From: Archivesica marissinica
Lineage: Eukaryota; Mollusca; Bivalvia; Venerida; Vesicomyidae
Reading direction: 5' to 3'
DNA length: 64,000 nucleotides
NCBI GenBank assembly: GCA_014843695.1
Contig: CM026398.1
Span: 17,545,593-17,609,592, forward strand
A program made the position numbers and the translations under genes. The notes below the pieces were generated by a model. That model was given only the letters and a program-made list of their open reading frames with translations, did not search any database and was not told the DNA's origin. Positions 33,903 to 45,029 of the stretch are shown piece by piece; position 1 is the first letter of the stretch; each line of letters begins with the position of its first letter.

Positions 33903-34268
33903 CGTTCTTCCGTCCAAAGCCAATATGTGTGTGATTTTAAAATGACTTGACTGTGAAAATGTTAGCCATATTGAGAGAGGTCCCAAATGTTGGGAGGTTT
34001 CCCTTTATAGTATTAACACATTTGTGCCATATGGTTGCATTGTTAAGCAATTAGATACATTATCAGCCTGTCAGGTGGATTGCCCATCTCTCAATATTTA
34101 CAGCTTATCTGATGCACCATATGATAGTAATTGCATTTCTGCCATGAGTGACACATAGTATTATGTAATGAGTTGTGATGTGCACACTTGTTTCACACTT
34201 GTTACAGGTAGAAGAGCAAATCAAACATCGCCATCATTAATTCTGAGTGTTACTCGGAGCCATTTAAT

Positions 34269-34432
34269 GGATCTGTAGTCCAGTGGTAACACGCTGGACT
34301 TGTAATCCAGGGATCGCTCGTTCGATCCCCCACCTGACCTTAATAAAATTAACAGTCTTTCAGATGGAACTTTAAACTGAGGTCTCGTGTCGGTGCTTTA
34401 CACCGTGCACCTAAAAGAACCAGAGAAAAGAA
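34269..34432 (+). mobile_element. SINE family G, 3'-truncated
   Basis: Head GGATCTGTAGTCCAGTGGTA ACACGC with an anticodon-like stem-loop CTGGACTTGTAATCCAG (TGT, threonine-like) and B box CGTTCGATCCCCC; then TTAACAGTCTTTCAGATGGA. Acceptor stem does not pair, so this is not a functional tRNA gene. Confidence 0.85.
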
Positions 34433-34612
34433 TCGGAGCAAAACTAATAATAACCAAATAATATTAATATTCATATATAATCTTATTAATGCATTTATTA
34501 TGCTGAATTGCGTATAATAATTAATCTGGAATAAATATCATTAAATACCAATATACATGAGAATACATATATTTATATTGTATGATTATTAGTTGGCTCC
34601 AAATATAAAACA

Positions 34613-34756
34613 CCAGGGCCCGAGGTTATAAAACTTTTCTCAGATCTCAAACACGAGCTCAAGAAATTTGATTGGTTATTTGCTCTTGGCTCAACCAATC
34701 AGAAGCTCAAGACTGAGTTTGAGATTGGAGAAAAGTTTTATAACCTCCAGGCCTGG
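34613..34756. mobile_element. Short palindromic MITE, family H
   Basis: CCAGGGCCCGAGGTTATAAA ACTTTTCTC at the left is nearly the reverse complement of GAGAAAAGTTTTATAACCTC CAGGCCTGG at the right. A diverged relative is at 52545-52685. Confidence 0.82.
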
Positions 34757-34880
34757 TCACCGATTACGAGTTTTGTTGAGTGTATAGTAAATTTGAACGT
34801 TATTTATTTTTGTCTTTGTAAGTAATTACGACACAATTCTAACGTTATTGCACAATAATTCACTGTTATTTTCACTTAAA

Positions 34881-35130
34881 GTTTAAACTTTTATTTATTT
34901 TTACAACGATTGCGAAGCAAGTTTTAACAACTTATATTAATCACTCTCGTTGGCGCAGATGAAAGCGTAATTGTGGTCTTTCGTGTGGGAGGAAACCGGA
35001 GTACCCGGAGAAAACCAACCTGTCCGATCTGGCGACCACCGTACCATCTCACATGCTTCCCAGTCTGGGGATCGTACCCAGGGTGCATTGGTGAGAAGCG
35101 AGCACGCTAACCACTGCGCTAATCGGACAG
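34881..35130 (-). mobile_element. SINE family B, full length
   Basis: Minus strand: GATTAGCGCAGTGGTTAGCG, B box GGGTACGATCC (degenerate), tail TTCGCAATCGTTGTAAAAAT AAATAAAAGTTTAAAC. Followed by a small duplication of TAGTGCCGAATATATTC at 35176-35240. Confidence 0.93.
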
Positions 35131-35239
35131 TCATATGTCAGAGTGTAAAGTAAAGCAAACATACTGCCCCTGAATAGTGCCGAATATATTCTGACAAGTG
35201 GTAACCACTGCGCTAAATAGTGCCGAATATATTCAGGCA

Positions 35240-36070
35240 AATGGTGATCATAGCAGTATTTGTTTTGATGTTCAGCTATGATAAAATAACCTGCCAAGTT
35301 TCAACATAATGAATAAATCATACAAAAAAAATATTGTCCATCCGCATCAAAGTTAATATAGTCGTGTGAAACTAAGTGGAAACACATTAAATAAAGTCGA
35401 CTTTCATCAATTATGCTTATCAAATGAGACGTAAGGTAAAAAAGACTTTATTTTGTCATAATCTGGTAATGAGTAACTCAAATGATATTTGAATCAAAGA
35501 GCGAATGAATATAAAACATTCAGAAATGAAACCTTAACCACCTGTTGATGTTAGGACCAACGATATATTACTATGTAGGCAATATTGAATGTCAGGAGGG
35601 TACTAACTTGGTTACATCTTTGACATCTCAGCAAAATTGTAGAAACTGAATATGTAATATCAGTATCGGGTCATGGTTAGCCATGAAATACATGATCTAC
35701 CACATAATGATTCTACAAAAAAAAACCCCGGTATATTGGTAACCTAAGTGCAGAAGTCCTGTCGAGCTTCTGTTTTGTTTTCAATAGTTTTAAAAGTGTC
35801 CACCCCCACCACCCCCTCAACCAGTATATCACACTCACTAGTTCCTGTAACTTCTCAAGCAAATAAAATCACCATAGTCATCACCTGTAGTTTGTCAAAA
35901 AAAAACCCGACAAACCATTTTTGTTGTTGTTGGATGAAACAGTAAACACATGTACATGTACAATGTATTTCTTTTTGTCCTTACTAAACCTGAATGTTCT
36001 AATCATTCACTGTATTTCATTAAATTTTCAATATTGCTTATGGTGAACATATTTTCTTTCTAATTCACAG
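35240..36070. other. Intron 3' portion; no other feature seen
   Basis: Unique sequence leading to the acceptor at 36070. A 65-codon frame at 35748-35945 has no recognised homology. Confidence 0.5.
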
Positions 36071-36192
36071 GAAGGACCTAAAATTACCCCAAATGCCGGT
36101 GAAACACTGAAAAGATTTTGCAAATGGCAGTCTGTAAACAATGGAGATGAACACAGCAAATCCCACTATGATACAGCCATTCTGTTAACAAG
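36071..36192 (+). CDS. Exon of the same ADAMTS-like metalloprotease (mid catalytic domain)
   Basis: Seen: acceptor TTCACAG before 36071 and donor GTAGGT at 36193. The 122 nt encode 40 codons plus two bases of a split arginine codon (phase 0/2). The peptide begins EGPKITPNAGETLKRFCKWQ and ends SHYDTAILLTR. Family knowledge: an E-G-P/N-A-xx-TL-xx-FCxWQ segment followed by H-x-D-x-A-(I/V)-L-L-T-R is diagnostic of the ADAMTS catalytic domain. The cysteine of FCKWQ normally forms a disulfide, and HYDTAILLTR is the core strand before the D-(I/L)-C segment. It joins in frame to the exon at 20693 (HSER/EGP). The next exon should begin by completing R and continue into xD(I/L)C and then HExxH; I did not see it, so it may lie beyond the window or have been missed. 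Nearby genes give no further context because the surroundings are intron and repeats. Confidence 0.92.
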
Positions 36193-36760
36193 GTAGGTCT
36201 ACGGTGATGTCATCATCACCAGTGGATTCAGTGGTGGTACACCTACCATGTGTGGAAGACTCCACTACCTGTAAATATAGGGCAGCTCCGCCCTTCTGAA
36301 AATGCACCTGAATGCACTAAATGCAATCCCCTAAAATTTTCAGAAGGAAGAAGGGCTCAACACTAGAAACTCCCCGTCCCATACCTATACATCCTGTTCT
36401 TGGGGTAATAGTCCCTTCAGCTTACTGTTGGTTTGACCAGACCATGCAGGCAATAATTAATAAACTTTCATTTTGACAACTATTTTACATTCTTCAGGAA
36501 TCCTGAATGAGGAGGCATTGCAATCATTCCTGAAATGCACATACTATTAGACATGTTCCCTAGATTGAAAATTCCTAGTGATTCTCAAATGTGTGATATT
36601 TGACACTTGGAAATGTGCAATTTGTTTACATAAATTGACGGGAATTGAAAAGAACAACTTGATAACGTTGGATGAAAGAGAAATATTAATCTTCTGATAC
36701 AAAAGCAAACATTACCCGACTCATAGTTTTTGCCCCCACAGGACAGCAATAATTTTAATT
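36193..36760. other. Start of the next intron; no exon recognised
   Basis: Begins with donor GTAGGT. No reading frame resembling the expected D-(I/L)-C ... HExxH continuation was seen. Confidence 0.5.
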
Positions 36761-36761
36761 A

Positions 36762-36996
36762 GTTTATGCAAATTTATTTGAGCTCATTTGCGAAAAATAA
36801 GTTCCTACAACTTATATTAATCACTCTCTAGACCTCATTCCTGATAGAATCCATTGCCATGAGGGAGAGAGAAGAGGCATGTGGAAATTAAATGCCTTAC
36901 CTAAGGTCACAATCGTAATGGCTCCAGTAGGGCTCGAAATCTGGGCCTTTAGTACCTGAAGCTAACATGCTACCACTTCGCTATCACGACTTCCAC
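36762..36996 (-). mobile_element. SINE family C, full length
   Basis: Tail as + strand GTTTATGCAAATTTATTTGA GCTCATTTGCG; body AGACCTCATTCCTGATAGAA; minus-strand head TCGTGATAGCGAAGTGG. Confidence 0.9.
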
Positions 36997-37155
36997 GTCA
37001 TTGTAATTAATGTATGTCCATGGCACATATTTGGTATTAAAGGGGTACAAAAACATTAATGCTCGTCAATTAGCCATTACTTAACACATTGGACTGCAAA
37101 TTTGCACTATCCTCTAAAAAATATAAATATAATGATTACTATACTTCATGGGGCA

Positions 37156-37421
37156 GTCCGCCTCCTCCGTGGTCGAGTGGTTAAGGTCGCTGACTTGTAT
37201 ACCACTGTAACCTATCATCACTGATGGTCACAGGTTCGAGCCCCGCTCAGACCGTGTCTCATTTATATGAAAAAGTTGGCAGTTTTTTTACGGAGGTTGG
37301 TGCACAAGTACTGGTTAACCGCTGGAGCCTGCCCAGGAAAGGTGTGTTGTTAGGTAAACTGCCCGCTGGCGATATAGCCCAAAATGGTGCTGGTGCAGGC
37401 GTAAAACCCGAAATGTAACAT
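37156..37421 (+). mobile_element. SINE family A, full length with target-site duplication
   Basis: Flanked by ATACTTCATGGGGCA (37141-37155) and ATACTTCAGGGGGCA (37422-37436), one mismatch in 15. A box GTGGTCGAGTGGTTAAGG, B box GGTTCGAGCCCCGCTC, complete body and tail. Confidence 0.95.
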
Positions 37422-37567
37422 ATACTTCAGGGGGCATCACCCCGATTAACCAGGGGCTACGATAAATAAACTTATTTGCGCTGACACTTGTCGCCAAAAT
37501 TGAAAGTAGCAACGTTATTTATTAAAACGAGAGCGCTCTGCTAATGTGAGCAAAATGTTCTTACACT

Positions 37568-37695
37568 CGTGGTGATTTCAGACCATATTTTATGAAACTC
37601 GTTTTGGAATTTTGCTATTAAGTTCGCCAAAAGGCCCGCCGCTTAATAGCAAAATTCCAAAACTCATTTCATAAAATATGATATGAAACCACTCT
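37568..37695. repeat. Imperfect long inverted repeat (hairpin)
   Basis: ACCATATTTTATGAAACTCG TTTTGGAATTTTGCTATTAAG on the left pairs with CTTAATAGCAAAATTCCAAA ACTCATTTCATAAAATATG on the right around a short GC-rich loop (AAAAGGCCCGCCG). Arms of about 50 bp, roughly 85-90% complementary by eye. Confidence 0.85.
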
Positions 37696-38114
37696 TATGT
37701 GAGATCCTATATGTCCCGTCCCTACCACCAATACTGCAGCACATGTGCACTTGCCATTCTGGATGTCTGTTGTTGGTGCATGTAACTTGGAAACACATGC
37801 GAGATACATAATAACAAGTCGTATAATTCTGCATGTAATTAGCAGTACCGAAATCCGACAGATAATAAGCAGATATATCGTGTTCTTGTATACCATCAGC
37901 CACTTGTTGTCATTTAGGTGGTTGGTGCAAGACAACGCTAGCTGTTGTATAATATGTATCTGATGTGCGTTCTTCTTGCTTATTCTGTCTCTGTCTGGTT
38001 AGTTTGTCATTGTCTGTAAGCTTCATTATTTCATTAGGATCATTCAAAACACCTGTTCGTTTTTTTGAATGAACAAAATTAGTGTGCTCAAGGGGGATGA
38101 ACATGACTTATACA

Positions 38115-38310
38115 CTGGGAACCAGCATGGCAGTGAACGTCTGAGCCAACTGGCAGATTTCTGGAATAGGAACCAGCTAATAGCGAAATGGTAGCCAACA
38201 TTGTGAAGGTGGAAGCAGTACCAGGAGCCAGTAAATAGTGAAATAGTAGGCAACATAGTGATGGTGCTGGGTGCCAGGAAATAGTGAATGAGGAGCCAAA
38301 GTAGTCTGGC
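38115..38310. repeat. Degenerate ~55-60-bp tandem repeat, 3 copies
   Basis: Recurring (A)GGA(A/G)CCAG(C)TAATAG(C/T)GAAAT(G)GTAG(C/G)CAACAT blocks. Diverged; the opposed 117-codon frame at 38044-38397 arises over it. Confidence 0.6.
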
Positions 38311-38813
38311 AGAGATGAGAAGTTTCATTGAGGAGGGATACTGTGCATCTAGTTCACTAATTGCATAAGACAATGTACACCAGTGGGTGGGGTTCATGTA
38401 GGTGATTAAGAGTAATGAGGGAAGTTATCATCCAATGCCAAATTATGGAGTTTATCTGTCAACTTTCATCTGGATACTGGAGACCTTAGATGCCATCACT
38501 AATAACATCATTCATTATTCTTTTATTGTTCACTTTGATGGCCTTGACTCTTAATACGAAGAAAATAAACGAACCTTAAACATGGCTCACAAAAAATGTC
38601 ATCATTATTAACTAATTGCTGCAATTTTACCCCCACCCCCACACCACCATAGTTAGCTCTCTTTCTTATGTTGCCTTCTCAACTCTAGTGATTTGAAGTT
38701 TGAAAAGGGAAAATCAAATGCTATCTAAATTATAACATGCAAGTCCCCAATTTTCAACAACATTTCTATGAAAATCTAGCAATTCATTTTGAATGGTCTG
38801 ATCACTGATTTTG

Positions 38814-39263
38814 GAAGGTCTGGAGCAGTGGTATTTGAAGATCTGGAGTTCTGTAGCAGTGGTATTTGGAGTTCTGGAGTAGTGGTATTTGGAGATCTGG
38901 AGCAGTGGTATTTGGAGATCTGGAGCAGTGGTATTTGGAGATCTGGAGCAGTGGTATTTGGAGTTCTGGTGTAGTGGTATTTGGAGATCTAGAGCAGTGG
39001 TATTTGGAGATCTGGAGTAGTGGTATTTGGAGATCTGGAGTAGTGGTATTTGGAGATCTGGAGCAGTGGTATTTGGAGACTATTTGGAGCTCTGGAGTAG
39101 TGGTATTTGGAGATCTGGAGCAGTGGTATTTGGAGATCTGGAGTAGTGGTATTTGGAGATCTGGAGCAGTGGTATTTGGAGGCTATTTGGAGATCTGGAG
39201 CAGTGGTATTTGGAGATTATTTGGAGTTCTGGAGCAGTGGTATTTGGAGATCTGGAGCAGTGG
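38814..39263. repeat. 23-bp minisatellite, about 19 copies
   Basis: Unit TCTGGAGCAGTGGTATTTGGAGA, with GTTCTGG and TAGTGG variants and longer composite units containing GGCTATTTGGAGA. G-rich on +. Open frames here are artefacts. Confidence 0.97.
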
Positions 39264-39724
39264 CTCAAGGAGACAGCTTGTTAGAAAAGCATTTATGTTT
39301 TGTGAAATCTAGAACTGTGCCAAAGTAGATAATTAAGATTAAAAACCAATACTTTTGCATTATTCAGTTGTTATCAGAGAAAACCCGGTAGATTTAAATG
39401 TGTGTTCTGCAGCTGGTACACGTACAGGAGGTCTGTGTCAATGTATGTCTGCATGATCTTGCATCAGGATTCAGCTACTAATCAAATTCAGTTTCATTGT
39501 CAGCATCTGCAAGAAAACCACAGCAGCAACAGGTGATATGTTATAGCTGATATATGGATGATTTGATGATATCTTATGGCAGGATTCACAGTATTATAAG
39601 CAATAGAAACAACATACCCCCCTAACTACTGTAGCAACAGAATAATGCAGTAGCAACAGTAACAGTCAATAACAATAGCAACTACATCATTAATAGCATC
39701 ACATATTAACCAGAGTCACTATAA

Positions 39725-39880
39725 GCAGCAACATCATCATCTTGATTATCACCAGAAGCAGCAACATCATCATCTTGATTATCACCAGAAGCAGCAACAT
39801 CATCATCTTGATTATCACCAGAAGCAGCAACAACATCATCTTCAGTGATCATCATACTCATCATCATTATCATCATCAGC
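39725..39880. repeat. 33-bp tandem repeat (about 4 copies) running into a CAT microsatellite
   Basis: Unit GCAACATCATCATCTTGATT ATCACCAGAAGCA, then a CATCAT-rich stretch to about 39880. Confidence 0.92.
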
Positions 39881-39899
39881 AGCTGCAGCAACAGCATCT

Positions 39900-40385
39900 G
39901 CTGAAGTATCCCACCTAATAGTTGATTGAGTGATATGTCCAAAATTATACCCTACTTTGCATGTGATTAGTTTGACCAGTAATTCCACCAATGGTTGATT
40001 CAAAGTCAAGCATTTAGAAACAAAGACGATTAATGCAGGGGTCATTTGTCACTGGGGATTGATCTTTGATTTCTGGATGCTCCCTAATCACAGTCATATT
40101 ATAGTTTGGCCTTTAGGGGACCATACATTTTAGGATATTAGACAGCTTACAGGAGTAGTTGTAGCTTGGGTCACATTGGCCCCTTTGTTAATACTCCTTG
40201 AATGTCCCCTGAAGCCACTAAATTACTCAAATCACTGATGTCATTTAAAGTGATCATCAATATTAAGAAGCTGGTAATTATCAATTTTGGATTACAGTAT
40301 TTACAGATCTGGCTTTTCAGCTGTCAAATCTTGTAAATGACAATCTTGAGTTTGTTGCAAAACTCGTTCTATTTCATTTTAGTGT
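39900..40385. other. No gene seen
   Basis: Unique sequence. Confidence 0.4.
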
Positions 40386-40590
40386 TAACCCATTTGATTC
40401 TGGATATCGTTCAAACGATATTTGCAAAGAACATAGAGCCAGATCAGCCACCATGGAAAGTACCGTCTGATCAGGCTCTATGCTATTTGCTATTCAGATG
40501 ATCTTGCTAAAACACTTGGCTATGTAGCAAACAACATAGATTCTAGAATGATCAGCACACATCGTCACGCTGTGGCTGATCTGGATCTAA
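40386..40590. mobile_element. Palindromic MITE-4, diverged
   Basis: TTAACCCATTTGATTCTGGA start, then TTTGCAAAGAACATAGAGCC AGATCAGCC mirrored by GGCTGATCTGGATC near the end, with CTAAAACACTTGGCTATGTA GCAAACAACATAGA inside. The right terminus is degraded. Confidence 0.75.
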
Positions 40591-40809
40591 TAAAATAATT
40601 TTGCTTTCAAGAACTTTTCTGTAGGGTGACAGAAAAAGGTCATCACTGATTCAACCTACTGGCTATTACTTTCAACTTTCATTGAATTTATTAAAACAGT
40701 TTTTTGATATCATTTAATGGTCACATTCCATTCATTATTTGCTCTCCTAACACAGACAATTTGTTGTACCATGATATAGTGTATACTGTGTGTATTTTAT
40801 GACTGAAAA

Positions 40810-41100
40810 CAGACGGATCTGTAGACCAGTGGTAACACGCTAAACTTGTAATCCAGGGATCGCAGGTTCGATCCCCCGTCTGACCATAATAAATTAACAG
40901 TCTATAGATGAAGACTTTAAACCAAGGTCTTGTGATGTGCTGTACACTGTGCACGTAAAAGAACAAGAGAAGACTCTGGAATGGGTCTCTGTCTGTCTCA
41001 TTGCACTATCCTCCAAAACTCTAAAATGGCGTAATCTCTTCAGGAGGCGTCGCTCATCTGGGCAACCGGTAGCGACGATAAATAAACGTAAAACACACAC
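40810..41100 (+). mobile_element. SINE family G, full length
   Basis: CAGACGG at the start pairs with CCGTCTG at the end of the tRNA-like head, which carries GTAGACCAGTGGTAACACGC, CTTGTAATCCAGGGATCG and B box GGTTCGATCCCCC. Body: CTCTGGAATGGGTCTCTGTC, CTCTTCAGGAGGCGTCGCTC; tail GGTAGCGACGATAAATAAAC and CA repeats. The anticodon stem is broken (GCTAAACTTG), so this is a SINE and not a gene. Confidence 0.9.
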
Positions 41101-41109
41101 ATATTATGA

Positions 41110-41590
41110 CTGAAAAAAATCTTCAAGTTCCATAGTTAATATCATACTACCATAATTTAATGCAAATAGGTTGATTTTTGTCAAATCATTCAGTACATAC
41201 ATCACATTGCCAATAAGGGAATTAGGAAGTAGACCTTGACCGTTGAATTCCAATAATATTGACAAGTATTCTGGGGCTCCAAAAATAGTGATCAGATTGT
41301 CGCGTTTTGCATATAACTAAAAAAGATGTCGAATATAATGCCTTGATAAGTTGCACTGTTTCTAGGGATTGTTCCCGGGCCCCTTGCAAATCTCACCATG
41401 AAGAGTGACCTTGAACTTGAATTTTGGGAAATAATGGTGTTGTTTTCAGAAATATTTGACAGGTTAAAATAATATCAAACCCATTCATTTATCAAATGTC
41501 AATGATAATGTTTTCAAACTGCATCAGGAGACTAATTGTTTACGCAGACAGTAATTTCCCACCCATACCAGTGACTTGAGGTTTGTTCTC
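41110..41590. other. No gene seen
   Basis: Unique AT-rich sequence. Confidence 0.4.
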
Positions 41591-41591
41591 A

Positions 41592-41667
41592 CAAATGCAA
41601 CCTGGGTTCGATCCTCGGACCAAAAACTATGTGAGAGGGTACGGTGGTCGCCAGGTCGGACAGGTGT
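41592..41667 (+). mobile_element. SINE family B fragment
   Basis: AATGCAACCTGGGTTCGATC CTCGGACC and ACGGTGGTCGCCAGGTCGGA CAGGTG: B-box half of the head plus proximal body only. Confidence 0.85.
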
Positions 41668-41669
41668 AC

Positions 41670-42515
41670 TTGTTATAAAATAATATAAAACTGGAACATG
41701 AAATTTTGTTATATCGGTGAATCATCAGCTTATACAGTCAACCACCCTTGGCGAGACGACACCCTTGGGACGTTGGCCTTGTTATAAAAAAGAGATATAT
41801 AATCAAACTCCACATCTCTAAAGCCATTTCTTTAATTATTGTGTGTAAATCATCAAAGGTGTATAGATTATTCATGCTGATGACTTTTATTGGTGAAAAA
41901 CTGATTAATAGACATAAAAGGCTATTAATGTCAAAACAGTAGACTAGAGCCAAAAAATAACATACCCATCCTACTAATAGACTGTGACACCGATTCTGAT
42001 AATAGTCTGGAAAATGGTGAAGAGTTAATTTGACCCAGTCTAGAAAGGTAATTTTGCAGACAGAAAGAGCCATATGAAAACATTGACAAGGTGAATATTT
42101 TTTTGTGACTAACTTGTTAAAGCAAAAATTACTATCACATTGCTAATTTATTATGTATAAGCAGTGTTCATTGGTTACTCCCCTTTATAATCTGAACACC
42201 ATTTGCAAATTTCTAATATATTAAATCTATTTTGAGTTGCGGCCCTTCATAATCATGCCACATTGGTAGTATGAGATTTTCTGCATAATTGCGTGTAAGA
42301 TGATTGAAATTTAACAAACGATTGCAGAATATTTTGTGCTGCACAATGCTTCTTGAGATACCATATATAAAAATGTAGTAGAACACAATGATGTAATTTT
42401 GAAATGGAGTAAAGAGTAAGACCAATTCTCAGGCTGTTGATTAGTTACTGTATGTGTGAAAAGTGTGTTTACCACTTCATGTTTCTTTTTGGAATAGGGT
42501 ATGTTATGATCAGAC
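41670..42515. other. No gene seen
   Basis: Unique sequence. A 111-codon minus frame (41738-42073) shows no recognised motif. Confidence 0.4.
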
Positions 42516-42516
42516 A

Positions 42517-42771
42517 TGTAATCCAGGGATCGCAGGTTCGATCCCCCGTCTGTCCCTAATAAAATTAACAGTCTTTCAGTTGGGACTTTAAACCGAGGTC
42601 TTGTGTCGGTGCTTTACACCGTGTACGTAAAAGAACCAGAGGAGACTCTGGAATGGGTCTCTGTCTGTATCATTGCACTATCCTCCAAAATCTAAAATGA
42701 CTAATCTCTTCAGGAGGCGTCGCTCATACGGGCAACCGGTAGCGACGATAAATAAACGTAAAACACACTCG
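42517..42771 (+). mobile_element. SINE family G, 5'-truncated with target-site duplication
   Basis: Flanked by TGATCAGACA at 42507-42516 and 42772-42781. Starts within the anticodon arm (TGTAATCCAGGGATCGCAGG TTCGATCCCCC) and is complete to the tail GCGACGATAAATAAACGTAA AACACAC. 5' truncation plus duplication is typical of LINE-mediated insertion. Confidence 0.93.
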
Positions 42772-42781
42772 TGATCAGACA

Positions 42782-43230
42782 GGAGCTGGAGTGCAGACAG
42801 TTTTATGGGTTACTGTTTTATCATGGAAGAGGGAGATATTTAATGGAAGGAATTTTATAAAACTTAAGATAAATATCTAACACCGTTGTGTTGTGATGCA
42901 TATGTGCACTTTTAGTCGGGAACTTGTCAATAATACAAGAGTTATTAGCCTATAATTGACTAAAATTCCATATAATTATCCATCTGGAGCCTTTTCTTAG
43001 TAAGCGTAATGTCACGACCATAGTGCAGCGGTGCACACCTCATTTTCGTCATAATCTGGCCAGTGACACCTGATTTTATTTCCCTTTAATTGATGAGTAA
43101 TTCACATTATATAGAGATATGAATTCATGGAATTTGCTTGTACATGTTAAAATATTAAAAGAATTTAAAATGGATTTTGTTATTGATCCATTTTAAAGTG
43201 ATTTGTCTCCCAGCTAAGTAACAAGTGAAG
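42782..43230. other. No gene seen
   Basis: Unique AT-rich sequence. Confidence 0.4.
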
Positions 43231-43234
43231 AAAG

Positions 43235-43495
43235 GGGGCCTCCGTGGTCGATTGGTTACGGTCGCTGACTTGTATACCACTGTAACCTATCATCACTGAT
43301 GGTCACGGGTTTGAGCCCCGCTCAGGCCGTGTCTATGTCTCATTTATATGAAAACGTTGGCAGTTTTTTGCGGCGGTTAGTGCACCAAGTACTGGTTAAC
43401 TGCTGATACCTGCCCAGGTAAACTACCTGCCAGAGATATAGCCCAAAATGATGCTGATGCAGGTGTAAAAAACAAACAAACCAACAAACAACAAA
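43235..43495 (+). mobile_element. SINE family A, diverged
   Basis: GGGCCTCCGTGGTCGATTGG head, B box GGTTTGAGCCCCGCTC, body AAGTACTGGTTAACTGCTGA with a deletion, end GATGCAGGTGTAAAA followed by an (AAAC)n-type tail to 43495. Confidence 0.88.
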
Positions 43496-44202
43496 CCATC
43501 CGGTACACCATGCACCAACTATATGAGATTTACATGTATGAGACATTGCTGAGACTTGTAGTTTCATCCAACAATGAAATATAAAATGACCACACACATG
43601 CACAAAAAATAAAATTAGGTAGTGCTTGTAAATAAATTACAACAGTTGTAAACATTGCATGATTCACTATCAGCAAACATAGGCCACACGAAAGTTCACA
43701 CGTTTTCACAGCGAGCAAATGAATGTTTGACAATTTCATTACCATTTGCAGACAAATTGACCACACCATGGAGCGTGCCCATTGAAAGATGACCACATTT
43801 AAATAACATCTTCTTGTAAATCGTAGCAAAGGACAAAGCAGACCTGATCTCCGGAATGAAAGCAGCAAGAATGAGTACATAAAAGCAGTTAAATTGATCA
43901 AAACTGTACGTGTTCCATGCTGGTTAATCAGACCAAAACAGCCTCGATCTGCAATAATAATGAAATAAAAAGAGTAGAATAAGATTAGTTACACAGAGCA
44001 TGAAAGGTGAGAATGCAATCAAAATGCAAAGACATATTCAGATTTTGTGGTTTTTATAGGCAGTTGATAAATCAAGATCTATATTTCCAATTATTTGACA
44101 TGTTTGCTCTCTAAACTAATTTATCAAAATGAATAATGATAATATCATGCTGGTGATAGGGTTTACATGTGTTGTGAATAAAATCAAATAAAAAGTTCTT
44201 TG

Positions 44203-44383
44203 AACTGTAAGAGTTTTTACCAGGGCACACGCTTCACTGAAACACCGAATGTCACGTAGCACACAAACAGATATCAAAGTTTACAATACAAACTGTAAGA
44301 ATGAGTTTTTACCCGGGCAGACGCTTCACTGAAACACTGAATGTCACGTAGCACACAAACAGATATCAAAGTTTACAATACAA
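44203..44383. repeat. 88-bp tandem duplication (2 copies)
   Basis: AACTGTAAGAGTTTTTACCA ... GTCACGTAGCACACAAACAG ATATCAAAGTTTACAATACA; the two copies differ at only a few positions. Confidence 0.9.
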
Positions 44384-44457
44384 CAATCAGTGTAGTGCAA
44401 CTTGCGTGAAAATATGTGTAGTCTGTAGTATGACTGTGTGGAGGGGAGTCAGTTTAT

Positions 44458-44697
44458 TAACCCATTGTCTGCTGAGTAAATAATATCACATTTGCAAACA
44501 CCATAGATCTAGATCAGCCGCAACCGTGTCTGATCAGGATCTATGTTGTTTGCTTTTCAGCCAAGTGTTTTAGTTCCACTAGCCGAATAGCAATAAACTA
44601 AAACACTTGGCTGAATAGCAAACAACAGAACTCCTGATCAGACGCTGCTGATCTGGATCTATGTTGTTAGCACATTCCTTCCAAATTTTAAGGGTTA
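44458..44697. mobile_element. Palindromic MITE-4, complete
   Basis: TA-flanked ends TAACCCATTGTCTGC and TTTTAAGGGTTA. Interior symmetric: CATAGATCTAGATCAGCCGC mirrored by GCTGATCTGGATCTATG, and CCAAGTGTTTTAGTTCCACT mirrored by AACTAAAACACTTGGCTGAA. No coding capacity. Confidence 0.87.
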
Positions 44698-44791
44698 ATG
44701 GGGAAATTTTGCATTTAAGCGAAACACTGCTCATTTTAAAGAAGTGTGTACACTCTTAACATAGCCACCCCTCCCCACCTGAAGGGAAATC

Positions 44792-45025
44792 GTGGAAAAC
44801 ATGATAGCGCAGTGGATGTGCGTTCGCTTCAGGTGCTAAAGGTCCGGAATTCGAGCCCCGCTGGAGCCATTACGATTGTGCCCTTAGGCAAGGCATTTAA
44901 ATTCCACGTTGCCTCTTCTCTCTCCCTCGTGGCGATCGAAGGAATGAGGTCTCGAGAGTGATTAAATATGATTAAAGTCGTAAGAACTTGTTTCGCAATC
45001 GAGCTAAAATAAATTTGTGTAAACT
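44792..45025 (+). mobile_element. SINE family C, full length
   Basis: Head GTGGAAAACATGATAGCGCA GTGGATG, B box GAATTCGAGCCCCGCTGG, TTACGATTGTGCCCTTAGGC, AAATTCCACGTTGCCTCTTC, CTCGAGAGTGATTAA, tail GTTTCGCAATCGAGCTAAAA TAAATTTG. Confidence 0.92.
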
Positions 45026-45029
45026 AAGG

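Larger units (their letters stand above)
20777..36070 (+). other. 15.3-kb intron between the two ADAMTS-like exons
   Basis: Bounded by GTAAGT and TTCACAG and inferred to be phase 0. It contains at least four minisatellites, several SINEs and five full or partial copies of one palindromic MITE. Single-intron status assumes no small exon was missed; no conserved family is lost at the junction, since HSER joins directly to EGP as expected. Confidence 0.8.

Noticed and set aside
38044..38397. 117-codon minus-strand frame
   Set aside because: Lies over a degenerate tandem repeat and shows no conserved motif.
40810..40885. tRNA-Thr-like gene
   Set aside because: The anticodon stem does not pair and the sequence continues into a SINE body with several copies; the 34269 copy has a paired anticodon arm but a broken acceptor stem.
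41738..42073. 111-codon minus-strand frame
   Set aside because: No recognisable motif; length is compatible with chance in 64 kb.
43530..43901. 123-codon minus-strand frame
   Set aside because: No recognised domain, no splice or promoter context, and its end overlaps the downstream flank of a SINE; hydrophobic composition is expected from AT-rich DNA.
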